From positions 682,001 through 746,000 of the forward strand of contig NZ_RQFK01000026.1 of NCBI RefSeq assembly GCF_004770765.1: a stretch of 64,000 bases of DNA. The letters are read 5' to 3'. The position numbers were made by a program, and so were the translations under genes. Positions 55,707 to 64,000 of this stretch are shown here, in pieces. The notes beneath the pieces are model-generated. The model searched no databases, was not told the origin of the DNA, and saw only the letters and a program-made list of their open reading frames with translations. The stretch's first letter is position 1; each line of letters begins with the position of its first letter. The stretch comes from Leptospira noumeaensis (GTDB taxonomy: Bacteria > Spirochaetota > Leptospiria > Leptospirales > Leptospiraceae).

Positions 55707-56276
55707 ATGTTCCTGCTCATCGACAACTACGATTCATTCACCTATATTCTGTACCAATACCTGAACCAAATCACGCCGACAAAAGTCATACGTCACGATG
55801 AAGATATGCCGGTAGATTTGTATAAAAATTACAAAGCAGTGGTTTTATCACCTGGACCTGGACTTCCCAAAACTTCGGGCCAACTTTTTTCCCATTTACA
55901 ATCTGTTTATCAATCTTTGCCCGTTCTAGGAATTTGTCTCGGTCATCAGGCCATTGCAGAGGTAGCCGGTGCGAGGCTCGAACAGACGAAAGACATATTC
56001 CATGGACGGCCCTCTGAGATCCAACATGATGGGAAAGGTCTCTTTAAAAACATTCCCAATGGTTTTTTAGCCAACCGGTACCATTCTTGGGCCGTATCGA
56101 AAGTTTCTTTGCCTCCCGAATTGGAAGTGACAGCCGAAACCAAAGATGGAGTCATTATGGGAATTCGTCACAGAAAATGGAATAAGGTCTTTGGGGTTCA
56201 GTTCCATCCAGAATCCATCCTCACCGAACATGGGGAAACCTTACTCCGTAACTTCTATGAGGAAGTTATCACATGA
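55707..56276 (+). CDS. Second class I glutamine amidotransferase (TrpG/PabA type)
   Basis: The 189-residue protein has [20 protein letters not shown], the nucleophile in [11 protein letters not shown], and the His/Glu pair in VQFHPES. It matches TrpG/PabA, the ammonia-providing partner of TrpE or PabB. No synthase subunit is beside it. The ATG at 55707 is chosen because the next residues are the conserved start; an earlier TTG only adds five. It overlaps the exporter gene by 4 nt (ATGA). It may serve a distant PabB. Confidence 0.87.
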   Translation: MFLLIDNYDSFTYILYQYLNQITPTKVIRHDEDMPVDLYKNYKAVVLSPGPGLPKTSGQLFSHLQSVYQSLPVLGICLGHQAIAEVAGARLEQTKDIFHGRPSEIQHDGKGLFKNIPNGFLANRYHSWAVSKVSLPPELEVTAETKDGVIMGIRHRKWNKVFGVQFHPESILTEHGETLLRNFYEEVIT

Positions 56277-58168
56277 AATATTTTTTACGACTTTTGTCCT
56301 ATTCAGTGCATTACAGGCAACGTTTTGTTTTGGGACTTGTATTTGCACTTTTGACAGCAGTTTTAAATGGAATTTCTCTTACAGCATTAATTCCCCTCTT
56401 TGATTCGTTAGGTGGAGATAAAAACAATCGTTTCCATTTAGATTTAACACTGCCTGAAAAAACAATTCTAGTTCAGGAAGTACTACTCGGTGAAGATAGT
56501 TTGGACGGACTGGAAAGACTCAAACGTCTGATCATTTCTGCTAAACTACAAATCAACGAATTCACCGCGGATATGGAACCGAAAGAAGTGGTTTGGGCGG
56601 TTTGTATCGCAGTATTTCCACTTTATCTTTTAAAATTAGGAACATATCTTTTGTCTGTATTTTGTATTGCCACTGCTGGTTATAAAGCGGTCAGAGATAT
56701 CCGCCAAGAGTTATTCCAAAAAGTTCAGAGATTACCTCTCACATATTTTTACAAAGAAAAAACGGGACTCATTATGAGCCGGGTCATCAACGATGCTGAG
56801 ATTGTGGCGGCCGTCATATCGAGTAATCTTCGTGATGCGGTGATTAACTTCTTTTATGTTCTAACTCACTTAATGATTTTGATTTATTTGAATTCGGAAT
56901 TATTAGTATTAGCTTGTCTTACCATTCCTGTGGTAATTTTACCTGTTACCTTATTCACTCGGAAAATTTCTTCTTCTACGGCTAGGTTCCAAGAAAAACT
57001 CGCAGACCTCAATAGCCATATCCAAGAATTCATTTCTGGAATTAAGGTCATCCGAACCTTTCGGCAAGAAAAACAAGACCTTAAAAAATTTGATCATATC
57101 AACTTTAGAGTGTATCGCAGAACTTTCAAAGGACAGTTCTATTTACAAATGGCTCCAAGTCTTGTGGAACTCACATCTTCCATTGTAGTACTTGGATACT
57201 TTGCTATGGGTGCCAAATTCATTTATTCAGGTAAGTTCACCCAAGGGGAATTTATGGCCTTCCTCCTTACCTTGTTATTTTTACTTCGCCCTCTCACACA
57301 ACTTTCGCAAATGGTGGGAAAAATCACCCAGGCCAATTCGGCAGGGAAACGAATTTTTGAAATCATCGATCGTGATTCCGAAGTAGTGGAACATGGGGAT
57401 GAAACAGTCCTCGAAAAAATAGAAACAGGAATTCAGTTTGATGACATTCACTTTTCTTATCCTGGAACCAACCAAGAAGTTTTAAAAGGAATCAACCTAG
57501 ACATCAAACTGGGGGAAACTTATGCCTTTGTGGGAACCAGTGGTTCTGGTAAGTCCACAATGATGGATTTGATTCCTAGGTTCTTTGATCCTACTGCTGG
57601 TAAAATTCGTATCGATGGAATTGACATTCGTAACTATTCTCTCAAATCCCTTCGTAAAAAAATTGGAATTGTAACCCAGGAAATTTTCCTCTTCCACGGA
57701 ACCATAGCAGATAACATTGCTTATGGGACTGGCGCTGCCACTCGTAAAGAAGTGGTTCGAGCCGCTCGTCTTGCCAATGCCCACGATTTCATCACCAATA
57801 TGGAAAAAGGTTATGATACCGTCATTGGAGTGCGTGGACTCGATTTAAGCGGGGGCCAAAGGCAACGACTCGTGATTGCTCGTGCTTTGTTACGAAATGC
57901 TGAGATTATGATTTTGGATGAAGCAACGAGTGCCTTAGATGCGGAATCGGAAAGGTTAGTGAGTCGTGCTTTGGAACGCCTTTTTAAAAATAGAACTACC
58001 TTTATCATTGCCCATCGCCTATCCACAGTGCGTCGTGTAAAAAATATAGTTGTGATTGAAGAGGGTGAGATCAAAGAACAAGGGGATCACGATTCCCTTC
58101 TTTCCCAAAATGGAATTTATAAAAAATTATACGAAAGTCAATTTGCGGAAACGGAGATCCAAATATGA
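56273..58168 (+). CDS. MsbA-type ABC exporter (half-transporter)
   Basis: The 631-residue protein has an N-terminal transmembrane domain with about six helices, including an inserted segment (residues about 45-100) after the first, and a C-terminal ATPase with Walker A GTSGSGKS near 422-429, signature [10 protein letters not shown] near 525, Walker [13 protein letters not shown] and the H-loop IIAHRLS. Family members such as MsbA move lipids or drugs across the inner membrane. The cargo is unknown. It overlaps the GATase by 4 nt and the response regulator by 4 nt. Confidence 0.93.
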   Translation: MKYFLRLLSYSVHYRQRFVLGLVFALLTAVLNGISLTALIPLFDSLGGDKNNRFHLDLTLPEKTILVQEVLLGEDSLDGLERLKRLIISAKLQINEFTADMEPKEVVWAVCIAVFPLYLLKLGTYLLSVFCIATAGYKAVRDIRQELFQKVQRLPLTYFYKEKTGLIMSRVINDAEIVAAVISSNLRDAVINFFYVLTHLMILIYLNSELLVLACLTIPVVILPVTLFTRKISSSTARFQEKLADLNSHIQEFISGIKVIRTFRQEKQDLKKFDHINFRVYRRTFKGQFYLQMAPSLVELTSSIVVLGYFAMGAKFIYSGKFTQGEFMAFLLTLLFLLRPLTQLSQMVGKITQANSAGKRIFEIIDRDSEVVEHGDETVLEKIETGIQFDDIHFSYPGTNQEVLKGINLDIKLGETYAFVGTSGSGKSTMMDLIPRFFDPTAGKIRIDGIDIRNYSLKSLRKKIGIVTQEIFLFHGTIADNIAYGTGAATRKEVVRAARLANAHDFITNMEKGYDTVIGVRGLDLSGGQRQRLVIARALLRNAEIMILDEATSALDAESERLVSRALERLFKNRTTFIIAHRLSTVRRVKNIVVIEEGEIKEQGDHDSLLSQNGIYKKLYESQFAETEIQI

Positions 58169-58566
58169 AAAGAGTTTTAATCGTAGATGATAATGATCGT
58201 TATGCGAATAATTTAAAATCATATTTTGACTCTAAAAACATTCCCTCTGACCGCGCTGTGGATGCTAAGGAAGGATTTGTCCTTTTTTCCAAAAATCCAA
58301 ATTATGATATGATCATATCCGATGTGACAATGGAAACCCAAACCTCAGGGCTTTGGATGATGCGTGAAATTTACAAATCTGGTTACAAGGGTGTTCTTGT
58401 GATTGCTTCTACAGGATTTGATGTATTTGGTGTGATGCCTTTTTCTTCGTTGTTTTTACCTTGGTTTTGTGGGCTTCATTGGATGATTCCAAAAGTTCCA
58501 CTCAAACAAGGAACGGTGGAATGGGTTCCCACCGCTCTCTCCAAAGGAAAAGTTAGTCCTTTTTAG
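58165..58566 (+). CDS. Single-domain response regulator
   Basis: The 133-residue protein is one receiver domain: acidic D8/D9, phospho-acceptor Asp53 in MIISDVTME, Ser/Thr near 82-83 (VIASTGFD), and Lys110 (MIPKVP). No output domain is present, and the segment after residue 85 is unusually hydrophobic ([20 protein letters not shown]). The start overlaps the exporter by 4 nt, so it is co-translated with it. Its 3' end overlaps the convergent HEAT-repeat gene by 14 nt. Its histidine kinase is not in the window. Confidence 0.85.
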   Translation: MKRVLIVDDNDRYANNLKSYFDSKNIPSDRAVDAKEGFVLFSKNPNYDMIISDVTMETQTSGLWMMREIYKSGYKGVLVIASTGFDVFGVMPFSSLFLPWFCGLHWMIPKVPLKQGTVEWVPTALSKGKVSPF

Positions 58567-60427
58567 GAACTTTAATCTCTTCGATTGGATTGAAGAGATT
58601 GTTGTGTTTTCCTTTTTTCAAATTAGAATACTTACCCGTGTTTCCATCGGTTCCTAATTTTTTCACTTCGATGATATCCAGTTTTGGATAAAAAACCCAA
58701 CCAGTAACAAAAGCATCTCTCGCCCCGGGTAAGGTTGATTCCATTTTCACTTGGATGTATTTATCGGTAAGGATATCTTCGTCAATGCGAACGGCAAATT
58801 CCTTTTTGGTTTCAGAAAGGATGAGGCCAATCTCTTTGTTTTTAATATAAGATACTGGTCTTGAACGTTCATTTGGTTCAGCTCGGAGATAATCATCTTC
58901 AATGAGAATGATGGCATACTTTCCAAAAGCCTTACGACGAAGTAAGGATTCTCCAATTCGTTTGTTTAATTTTTCGTCAGTTTGGGATTCGTTCAATCGA
59001 ATGAGAGCAAAAGTAGCGGAGAGAGATGGATTTTTGCTAATTTCATCAATGGTCATAAGAGCCATATTTGGTTCTTCGCTCACGAACTTTTCTAAAATGC
59101 GAAGGCTTTCCCGACTTCCGTGAATGGCGAGTGCTTCCAATGCTGCTTCTTTGATTTCCTGGTCACTTGACTTAAGAAATTTATCAAATATTTCCACATC
59201 CGCATCTAATCTATGATAGGCGAGTCCTCGTAATGCTCCAGAAACAATGACAACATATTCAGAGTTAAGTCCGGTTGTGAGAATCATTTCGCGTCCTGCA
59301 GGATCTCTTGTTTTCCCAAGTCCTTCATAACTAACAGCAATGACTTCCGGATCTTCTGCTTTAGTACCAGCGATAAAATATGACAGAGACCTTTTATCAC
59401 CTAGATCGGAAAGAGCTTTGTATGCGGCAGGTCTTACTTGGTATCCATCTTTATCAATGGCATTTTGTAAACTGACACGGCCGGCTTTCAATCGACCTAG
59501 GGCAAGTGCTGCGGCAGAACGTACACGAGGAATGGGATGAGTGGCGAGGATTTTTTCTATGTTTTTAGGCTTCCGATAGTATTCCCATTGGAAAACTTGG
59601 ACAAGGCCGCTACGAATTTGGTCAGTATACTCTCTGTCTTTTTTTTCTTCGTCAGAAAGTACTTCCTCTTCTTCTTTTTTTACTAATTCATTAACTTGTT
59701 CATTCGCTTTAGCTTTTCCTGTAACTTTTGTTTTGCGATTGAGCCGTTTGATAGAAATTTTTGAACCATTCTCTTCTTTTTTAGGTATTATTTTTGCAGG
59801 TTTTTTCTTTGTATCTTCTTCTGGAGCAATGATCGGATCTTCAACCGGTTTGGGATCGGCATCAGCAATATCTTTCCCTTGGTTATAGTTACTAGAATCA
59901 GCACGAATGTTTCGAATGGCATTTTGGATTCCAATGGCTTTTGGGCTATATTGTTTTAAGGAATCTAAAATATTACCCAATTCATAACTCACCCGACCGA
60001 TGGCAGGTCCATCAAAATCATTAGGTGTGCTTTCTATTAAGTTCTGATTGGTTTGGAGTAAACTAGGGAGTTTGTTTACGATGGAAGGTAGGTCTTCTTC
60101 CAAATACGCAGCTGCTTGCATTTCTTGGTTCGCAGGTTCCCCCACGGTTTTTTTGCTATCGGCACGGAGGGCTACATTTTCGCCAAATTCCAATAGTGTA
60201 ATGGCTTTATGTGCTTCTTGGATAAAATCATCATACTTACGGTTGTTTGTAACAGGAACTAATATATTTTTAGATTTGTTTGGATCTAAATCCGATCCTT
60301 GGTATTCTTTATACTTAGGTGAAACATCTGTTAATTGGTAAGGCTTCGAAGTGGAACAACCTATCAACAGAACAAGGACCACCCATAAACTGCTCTTCCA
60401 AATTATGTCTTGACCCTTTTGAAACAT
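58553..60427 (-). CDS. HEAT-repeat lipoprotein
   Basis: From ATG 60427 the protein has 624 residues with signal and lipobox LIGC (Cys24), a long polar linker with Lys-rich runs ([15 protein letters not shown]), then about six HEAT-like helical repeats (residues about 285-480: [64 protein letters not shown]), and a C-terminal beta part. It is probably anchored in the envelope as a binding scaffold. An alternative ATG at 60445 exists; either start lies inside the 5' end of hflX as read from its only canonical start. Confidence 0.78.
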   Translation of the reverse strand: MFQKGQDIIWKSSLWVVLVLLIGCSTSKPYQLTDVSPKYKEYQGSDLDPNKSKNILVPVTNNRKYDDFIQEAHKAITLLEFGENVALRADSKKTVGEPANQEMQAAAYLEEDLPSIVNKLPSLLQTNQNLIESTPNDFDGPAIGRVSYELGNILDSLKQYSPKAIGIQNAIRNIRADSSNYNQGKDIADADPKPVEDPIIAPEEDTKKKPAKIIPKKEENGSKISIKRLNRKTKVTGKAKANEQVNELVKKEEEEVLSDEEKKDREYTDQIRSGLVQVFQWEYYRKPKNIEKILATHPIPRVRSAAALALGRLKAGRVSLQNAIDKDGYQVRPAAYKALSDLGDKRSLSYFIAGTKAEDPEVIAVSYEGLGKTRDPAGREMILTTGLNSEYVVIVSGALRGLAYHRLDADVEIFDKFLKSSDQEIKEAALEALAIHGSRESLRILEKFVSEEPNMALMTIDEISKNPSLSATFALIRLNESQTDEKLNKRIGESLLRRKAFGKYAIILIEDDYLRAEPNERSRPVSYIKNKEIGLILSETKKEFAVRIDEDILTDKYIQVKMESTLPGARDAFVTGWVFYPKLDIIEVKKLGTDGNTGKYSNLKKGKHNNLFNPIEEIKVPKKD

Positions 60428-62133
60428 CTGATAGCCTACTTCCATACTTTGAATATCGGATACGTACTATAAGTAAAATTAGCGGCAATCTAGCTGGTCT
60501 CAAGCCAAACCAGTTAAAAAAGTTAAAATCTCTCTCCGAAAGGCGTCTTCGGGAGGATTCTATCATCTCCATGGAGCTAGCTAGGCTCGTTGGCGAGATT
60601 TCAGTGGAAATTCGCAGGCAGGTTGGCCTTCTCATTGAGAGGACAGGTTATGTCACCCATTTGATTGTTGGCAATGACAACTCCATAGAAATTCCCCATT
60701 TAGACAGGTATCGTGTGGCTCATTCTAGGCTCCGAGGCCTTCGACTCTTCCACACACACCTCAAAGAACACCCGTTAAACCAAGAAGATTTGATGGACCT
60801 TGTCCTCAACCGTTTTGATTCCATTACGGCTGCTTGTGTGGGTGCTGATGGAATTCCCAAATACTTTTTTTCTGCCTTTATCAATCCAGATCCCGATGCA
60901 AAGGAACCTTGGATTCTTACTCCCAAACAATACCCTGGTCAATTGAAGTATGGATACTCGGAACAAGTAGAGGCACTGGAATCCGAATTCACAAAAAAAA
61001 CATCCATCCTCAAAGAATCTCAAAAAGAAAACAGAGCCTTCCTTGTGGGTGTGTATGATGTCAGGAAGATGAAACGTTCGCCAGAACATTCCATGGCGGA
61101 ACTCAAAGAACTTTGTCGCACAGCAGGGATTCATGTCGTGGATACCTATGTCCAAAAAAGAGATCCCGATCCTAAAACTGTCGTAGGAAAAGGTAAATTA
61201 CAAGAAATCATTTTAACATCAGTTCACAAAGACATTGAACATTTGATTTTTGATTTGGAACTCACACCTTCACAGGCAAAAAAAATCTCGGATGCCAGTG
61301 ATTTAAAAATCATCGACCGCACCCAACTCATATTAGATATTTTTTCCAAAAATGCAAAATCTAGAGACGGAAAACTCCAAGTAGAACTAGCCCAACTCAA
61401 GTACTTAAAAAACCGCCTTTCGGAATTGGATGACAATATGAGTCGCCTAACGGGTGGTATCGGTGGTAGAGGGCCTGGAGAAACCAAGTTAGAAATTGGA
61501 AACAGACGTGTGGAAGAAAAAATCACTCGTTTGGAAAATGAACTGAAAGACCTCAAACGTCGTAGGGAATTAAACCGTAAGGCTCGGTCCAAAAACGAAA
61601 TCCCTATCGTGGGAATTGTTGGTTATACAAATGCCGGGAAGTCAACACTCCTCAATGCCCTCACAAACTCTACCGTCATAGCAGAAGACAAATTATTTGC
61701 AACTCTAGATCCCACAACTCGCAGGATTCGATTCCCAGAAGAAAGAGAAATCATCATTTCTGACACTGTGGGTTTTATCCACGACTTACCGCCAGATTTA
61801 TCCCAAGCATTTAAGGCCACTCTGGAAGAATTAGGGGATGCGGATTTATTACTCCATGTAGTAGACTCGACAAATCAAAATTATGCGGAACAAATGGAAG
61901 CCGTAGATACCATCCTCAATTCCCTTCAATTGAATGAAATTCCTCGAATGGTGGTTTTTAACAAAGCCGATGGGTTGGATGAAGAGACGCGAATTTCTTT
62001 TGAAAAAAATGATGCTCTGCTTGTTTCTGCTGTGACCCGAGAAGGATTATCTCATCTTTTGGATTTAATTGAAGACGAACTTTGGAAAAAGAAGGAACAG
62101 ATCCCAAATTTAGTTTCTATTTCCAATTCGTAA
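60319..62133 (+). CDS. hflX: GTPase HflX
   Basis: HflX is a ribosome-binding GTPase that rescues or dissociates ribosomes under stress. The protein has the long N-terminal domain ([16 protein letters not shown]) of the larger HflX group, [24 protein letters not shown], the coiled-coil region [19 protein letters not shown], and GTPase motifs G1 GYTNAGKST near residue 435, G3 DTVGF and G4 FNKAD. The only canonical start before the conserved N-terminus is GTG at 60319, which overlaps the HEAT gene start; a non-AUG start near 60469 (ATA) would fit the family better. Frame and family are certain, the start is not. Confidence 0.9.
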   Translation: MKHLLIGKASKWNNLSTEQGPPINCSSKLCLDPFETSDSLLPYFEYRIRTISKISGNLAGLKPNQLKKLKSLSERRLREDSIISMELARLVGEISVEIRRQVGLLIERTGYVTHLIVGNDNSIEIPHLDRYRVAHSRLRGLRLFHTHLKEHPLNQEDLMDLVLNRFDSITAACVGADGIPKYFFSAFINPDPDAKEPWILTPKQYPGQLKYGYSEQVEALESEFTKKTSILKESQKENRAFLVGVYDVRKMKRSPEHSMAELKELCRTAGIHVVDTYVQKRDPDPKTVVGKGKLQEIILTSVHKDIEHLIFDLELTPSQAKKISDASDLKIIDRTQLILDIFSKNAKSRDGKLQVELAQLKYLKNRLSELDDNMSRLTGGIGGRGPGETKLEIGNRRVEEKITRLENELKDLKRRRELNRKARSKNEIPIVGIVGYTNAGKSTLLNALTNSTVIAEDKLFATLDPTTRRIRFPEEREIIISDTVGFIHDLPPDLSQAFKATLEELGDADLLLHVVDSTNQNYAEQMEAVDTILNSLQLNEIPRMVVFNKADGLDEETRISFEKNDALLVSAVTREGLSHLLDLIEDELWKKKEQIPNLVSISNS

Positions 62134-62488
62134 TCGCTTCTTCTTTGGTATTAAAAATCTGAACCTTTCGTGGTAAATCCATCAGCCGAATCACGTTTTC
62201 TAGAAAATGATTGAGTCCCCCAATGAGGATTTTGCCGCGATTGTTTTCGACTGTTTTGATGATACTAATCAGTGTTGCTACCCCAATGCTATTGATATAA
62301 TCCAACTTGGTTAATTCCAAAATGATATTGTAAACAGAGTCACGAAAGATCACGGAAATATTCCGATTGATTTCGTAAGCGTTGGTATTGGTGATTTGGC
62401 CCACAAAGGAAACAACCAGAACTCGCTCTCTTTTGATTTCGATGAATTCTGTTTTGAGATCCAGAGAGGGGAACTGCAAGTCCGCCAT
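62117..62488 (-). CDS. STAS-domain protein (anti-sigma factor antagonist type)
   Basis: The 123-residue protein has the STAS fold: [75 protein letters not shown]. Ser67 in [10 protein letters not shown] sits at the position phosphorylated in SpoIIAA-type antagonists. It therefore may be part of a partner-switching signalling module, but no anti-sigma kinase is next to it. It converges on hflX with a 17-nt overlap and lies 6 bp after the hom stop on the same strand. Confidence 0.82.
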   Translation of the reverse strand: MADLQFPSLDLKTEFIEIKRERVLVVSFVGQITNTNAYEINRNISVIFRDSVYNIILELTKLDYINSIGVATLISIIKTVENNRGKILIGGLNHFLENVIRLMDLPRKVQIFNTKEEAITNWK

Positions 62489-62494
62489 AGCGAG

Positions 62495-63778
62495 TTACAG
62501 TTTTTCCAAAAGCCGAATGGCTACAGTTTTCTGTTTGATGATGTTCGACATAGTATCAATTTCCTGCAGAGATTTCTGAAATTCCCCTTCCGTCGCCGAA
62601 TGAGTGACAACAATCACAGACACCGGTTCCGAAGTGGACTCCTTCTGTTGGACGGATGCAATGGAGATATTATGACGGCCAAGCACCTGAGAAATTTCCG
62701 CAAGAACTCCAGGTTTGTCCACAGTGGAAAAACGTAAGTAATAACGAACCAAATTATCAGGTTCTGGAAACGCTTTGGCTTCTGGAAAAAGATTATTTTC
62801 CTTAGCGATGTCCTGACTTCCCAGTCTCGATGCATAGTAGATGATGTCAGAGAGAACCGCACTTGCCGTTGGCATTCCCCCGGCACCTTTACCCGTGATC
62901 ATTCCTGAATCGGCTTCTTTTGTTTTGTAAAACACAGCATTTGATTCATTCATTACATTTGCCAAAGGATGTTCTAGAGGAACGAGAGTGGGATGAACTT
63001 TGGTGAGAACACCCGCCGAACTTCGTTTAGAGATTCCTAAAAGTTTGATTCGGTATCCGAGAGAAAGTGCGGACTGGATGTCCAAAGATTGTAAATCAGA
63101 AATTCCTTTTACAGAAAGGGAAGCGAACGAAACGTACTCACGGAAGGCAAGACTCGCAATCAAACTGATTTTATGACCAGCATCGATCCCTTCCACATCG
63201 AAGGTTGGGTCTGCTTCTGCAAATCCGAGTTCTTGGGCTTTTTTCAGTGCTGTCGAATAGTCCCAGCCCTCTTGTTCCATTTTGGTTAAAATAAAATTTG
63301 TGGTTCCGTTTAGGATTCCGCAAATGACTTCAAATTCGCAAGAAGAGAGTCCATCTCGTAATGTACGAATGATGGGGATGGAACCAGCAACTGCTGCCTC
63401 ATAACCAAGTTCGGCTCCTGTTTTTGCGGAGATTGGATACAAATCGCGGCCTTTTTCGGATAACAATGCCTTGTTGGCTGTAATGACGGTTTTCCCATTT
63501 TCCAAAGCTGACCGAACCGCCTGGTAAGCTGTATCGGTTCCGCCTATCAATTCAACAATCATATCGATATCCGAACGATTTGTTACAGATAATACATCGT
63601 TTGTTACTGGAACGTTCGTTTTACCTTGGAGTTTTCCCGGGCTACGGGTGGCAATGGTCGTTAGTTGTAAGTTGATTCCATAATGACGTTGGATTTTTTC
63701 TCGGTTTTTTTCCAAGAGTTGGAGTAAGCTTGTGCCGACAACTCCGGCACCCAATAGACCAATACGAACTTCTTTCAT
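62495..63778 (-). CDS. hom: Homoserine dehydrogenase
   Basis: Homoserine dehydrogenase reduces aspartate semialdehyde in threonine and methionine synthesis. The 427-residue protein has the NAD(P)-binding GLLGAGVVGTSL near residue 8, TANKALLSEKG, YEAAVAGSIPIIRTLRDG, NGTTNFILTKM, FAEADPTFDVEGIDAGHK, and a C-terminal ACT domain (YLRFSTVDKPGVLAEISQVLGRHNISIASVQQKE) for feedback by threonine or a similar ligand. Length is typical. Weak ribosome site. Confidence 0.95.
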   Translation of the reverse strand: MKEVRIGLLGAGVVGTSLLQLLEKNREKIQRHYGINLQLTTIATRSPGKLQGKTNVPVTNDVLSVTNRSDIDMIVELIGGTDTAYQAVRSALENGKTVITANKALLSEKGRDLYPISAKTGAELGYEAAVAGSIPIIRTLRDGLSSCEFEVICGILNGTTNFILTKMEQEGWDYSTALKKAQELGFAEADPTFDVEGIDAGHKISLIASLAFREYVSFASLSVKGISDLQSLDIQSALSLGYRIKLLGISKRSSAGVLTKVHPTLVPLEHPLANVMNESNAVFYKTKEADSGMITGKGAGGMPTASAVLSDIIYYASRLGSQDIAKENNLFPEAKAFPEPDNLVRYYLRFSTVDKPGVLAEISQVLGRHNISIASVQQKESTSEPVSVIVVTHSATEGEFQKSLQEIDTMSNIIKQKTVAIRLLEKL

Positions 63779-63885
63779 CTAGGATCACGATTTCGTAGGA
63801 GAAAGGGAAACACACTTAAAAAAAATTTAAAAAAAAACAAATTTGAGAAGAAGTTCTTCAGCTTTTTTTGTTTTTATGTGATAAC

Positions 63886-63891
63886 TATAAT
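63886..63891 (+). promoter_or_regulatory. Perfect -10 TATAAT upstream of the Lys/Ala-rich gene
   Basis: TATAAT lies 32 bp before the ATG at 63923. The -35 position holds only T-rich sequence (TTTTTT, 17 bp upstream), which may act as an UP-like element. A small dyad at 63846-63858 followed by a T-run sits just before it. Confidence 0.45.
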
Positions 63892-63922
63892 TAGAATTGT
63901 CTCGGCAATAAGGATTATCATT

Positions 63923-64000
63923 ATGGCAACGAAAAAATCATCATCTGCCGCTAAGAAGAAGGCTGTTAAAAAAGCGGCTAAGAAAACAAATACGGTTAAG
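63923..64000 (+). CDS. Lys/Ala-rich protein, N-terminal part only (cut by window end)
   Basis: The first 26 residues are MATKKSSSAAKKKAVKKAAK and continue with Lys/Thr. This low-complexity Lys/Ala pattern is seen in histone H1-like DNA-binding proteins, and also as N-terminal tails of other nucleoid or RNA-polymerase-binding proteins in bacteria. The rest is outside the window, so the family is open. An AAGGA ribosome site lies about 9 nt upstream of the ATG. The coding frame is open to the end. Confidence 0.75.
   Translation, partial: MATKKSSSAAKKKAVKKAAKKTNTVK

Noticed and set aside
55679..55708. TTGACA and TAGTAT as a promoter of the second GATase
   Set aside because: The -10 would overlap the ATG at 55707, giving a transcript start inside the coding region while the N-terminus is conserved.

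Overview
The window reads as a chromosome-origin segment of a Leptospira, probably a non-pathogenic (saprophyte-clade) species. Reasons: the order dnaA-dnaN-recF-DUF721-gyrB-gyrA; a lipoprotein gene close to lipL21 a few kb downstream, as I recall from pathogenic Leptospira; many spirochaete-style lipoprotein signal peptides; moderate A+T richness; and a full iron superoxide dismutase, which I recall being absent from the pathogens. The species call is inference. No rRNA, tRNA, CRISPR array, insertion sequence or prophage was seen.

Layout. 1-9.9 kb: replication block: dnaA (5' cut off), an origin-like spacer with variant DnaA boxes and a repeated GACATA word, dnaN, recF, a DciA-like DUF721 gene, gyrB, gyrA, dus and a PilZ gene, closed by a bidirectional terminator shared with lipL21. 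10-19.4 kb: cell-envelope and housekeeping genes: a vWA-like exported protein coupled to a small AAA+/Fis regulator, holA, maf, an SDR, a YrdC-family gene, CapA, and a phosphatase-superfamily lipoprotein. 19.4-23.6 kb: minus-strand operon hslO-tsaE-tsaB-rnr. 23.7-30.3 kb: GH42 glycosidase, a conserved unknown, an inositol-phosphatase-family enzyme, sodB, trpE and trpG. 30.4-37.1 kb: envelope genes, cysE, and a three-gene unit of site-2-type protease, beta-propeller and exported protein. 37.1-45.8 kb: DegT aminotransferase, adenosine deaminase, then an A+T-rich minus-strand run of small poorly known genes with two YdcF-family members, then ygiD, an esterase and a methyltransferase. 45.8-54.4 kb: purB, fabG, an M23 peptidase, an operon of divergent EAL protein, pseudo-receiver and enoyl-CoA hydratase, a GlsB-type membrane protein and yebC. 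54.5-64 kb: acyl-CoA dehydrogenase, a second glutamine amidotransferase, an MsbA-type exporter, a single-domain response regulator, a HEAT-repeat lipoprotein, hflX, a STAS protein, hom, and the start of a Lys/Ala-rich protein.

Themes. The genome is tightly packed. Stop-start overlaps of 1-4 nt mark translationally coupled operons. Six convergent pairs overlap at their 3' ends. Three divergent pairs appear to overlap at their 5' ends, all involving exported proteins. Fatty-acid genes (acyl-CoA dehydrogenase, enoyl-CoA hydratase, fabG) fit the lipid-based carbon metabolism of Leptospira, which makes the GH42 glycosidase stand out. I saw no single obvious new defence or mobile system. The most promising undescribed units are the S2P/propeller/exported-protein operon (34.0-37.1 kb), the vWA-like/AAA-Fis pair (10.6-13.1 kb), the divergent-EAL/pseudo-receiver pair (50.9-53.2 kb), and the repeat structure of the dnaA-dnaN spacer.
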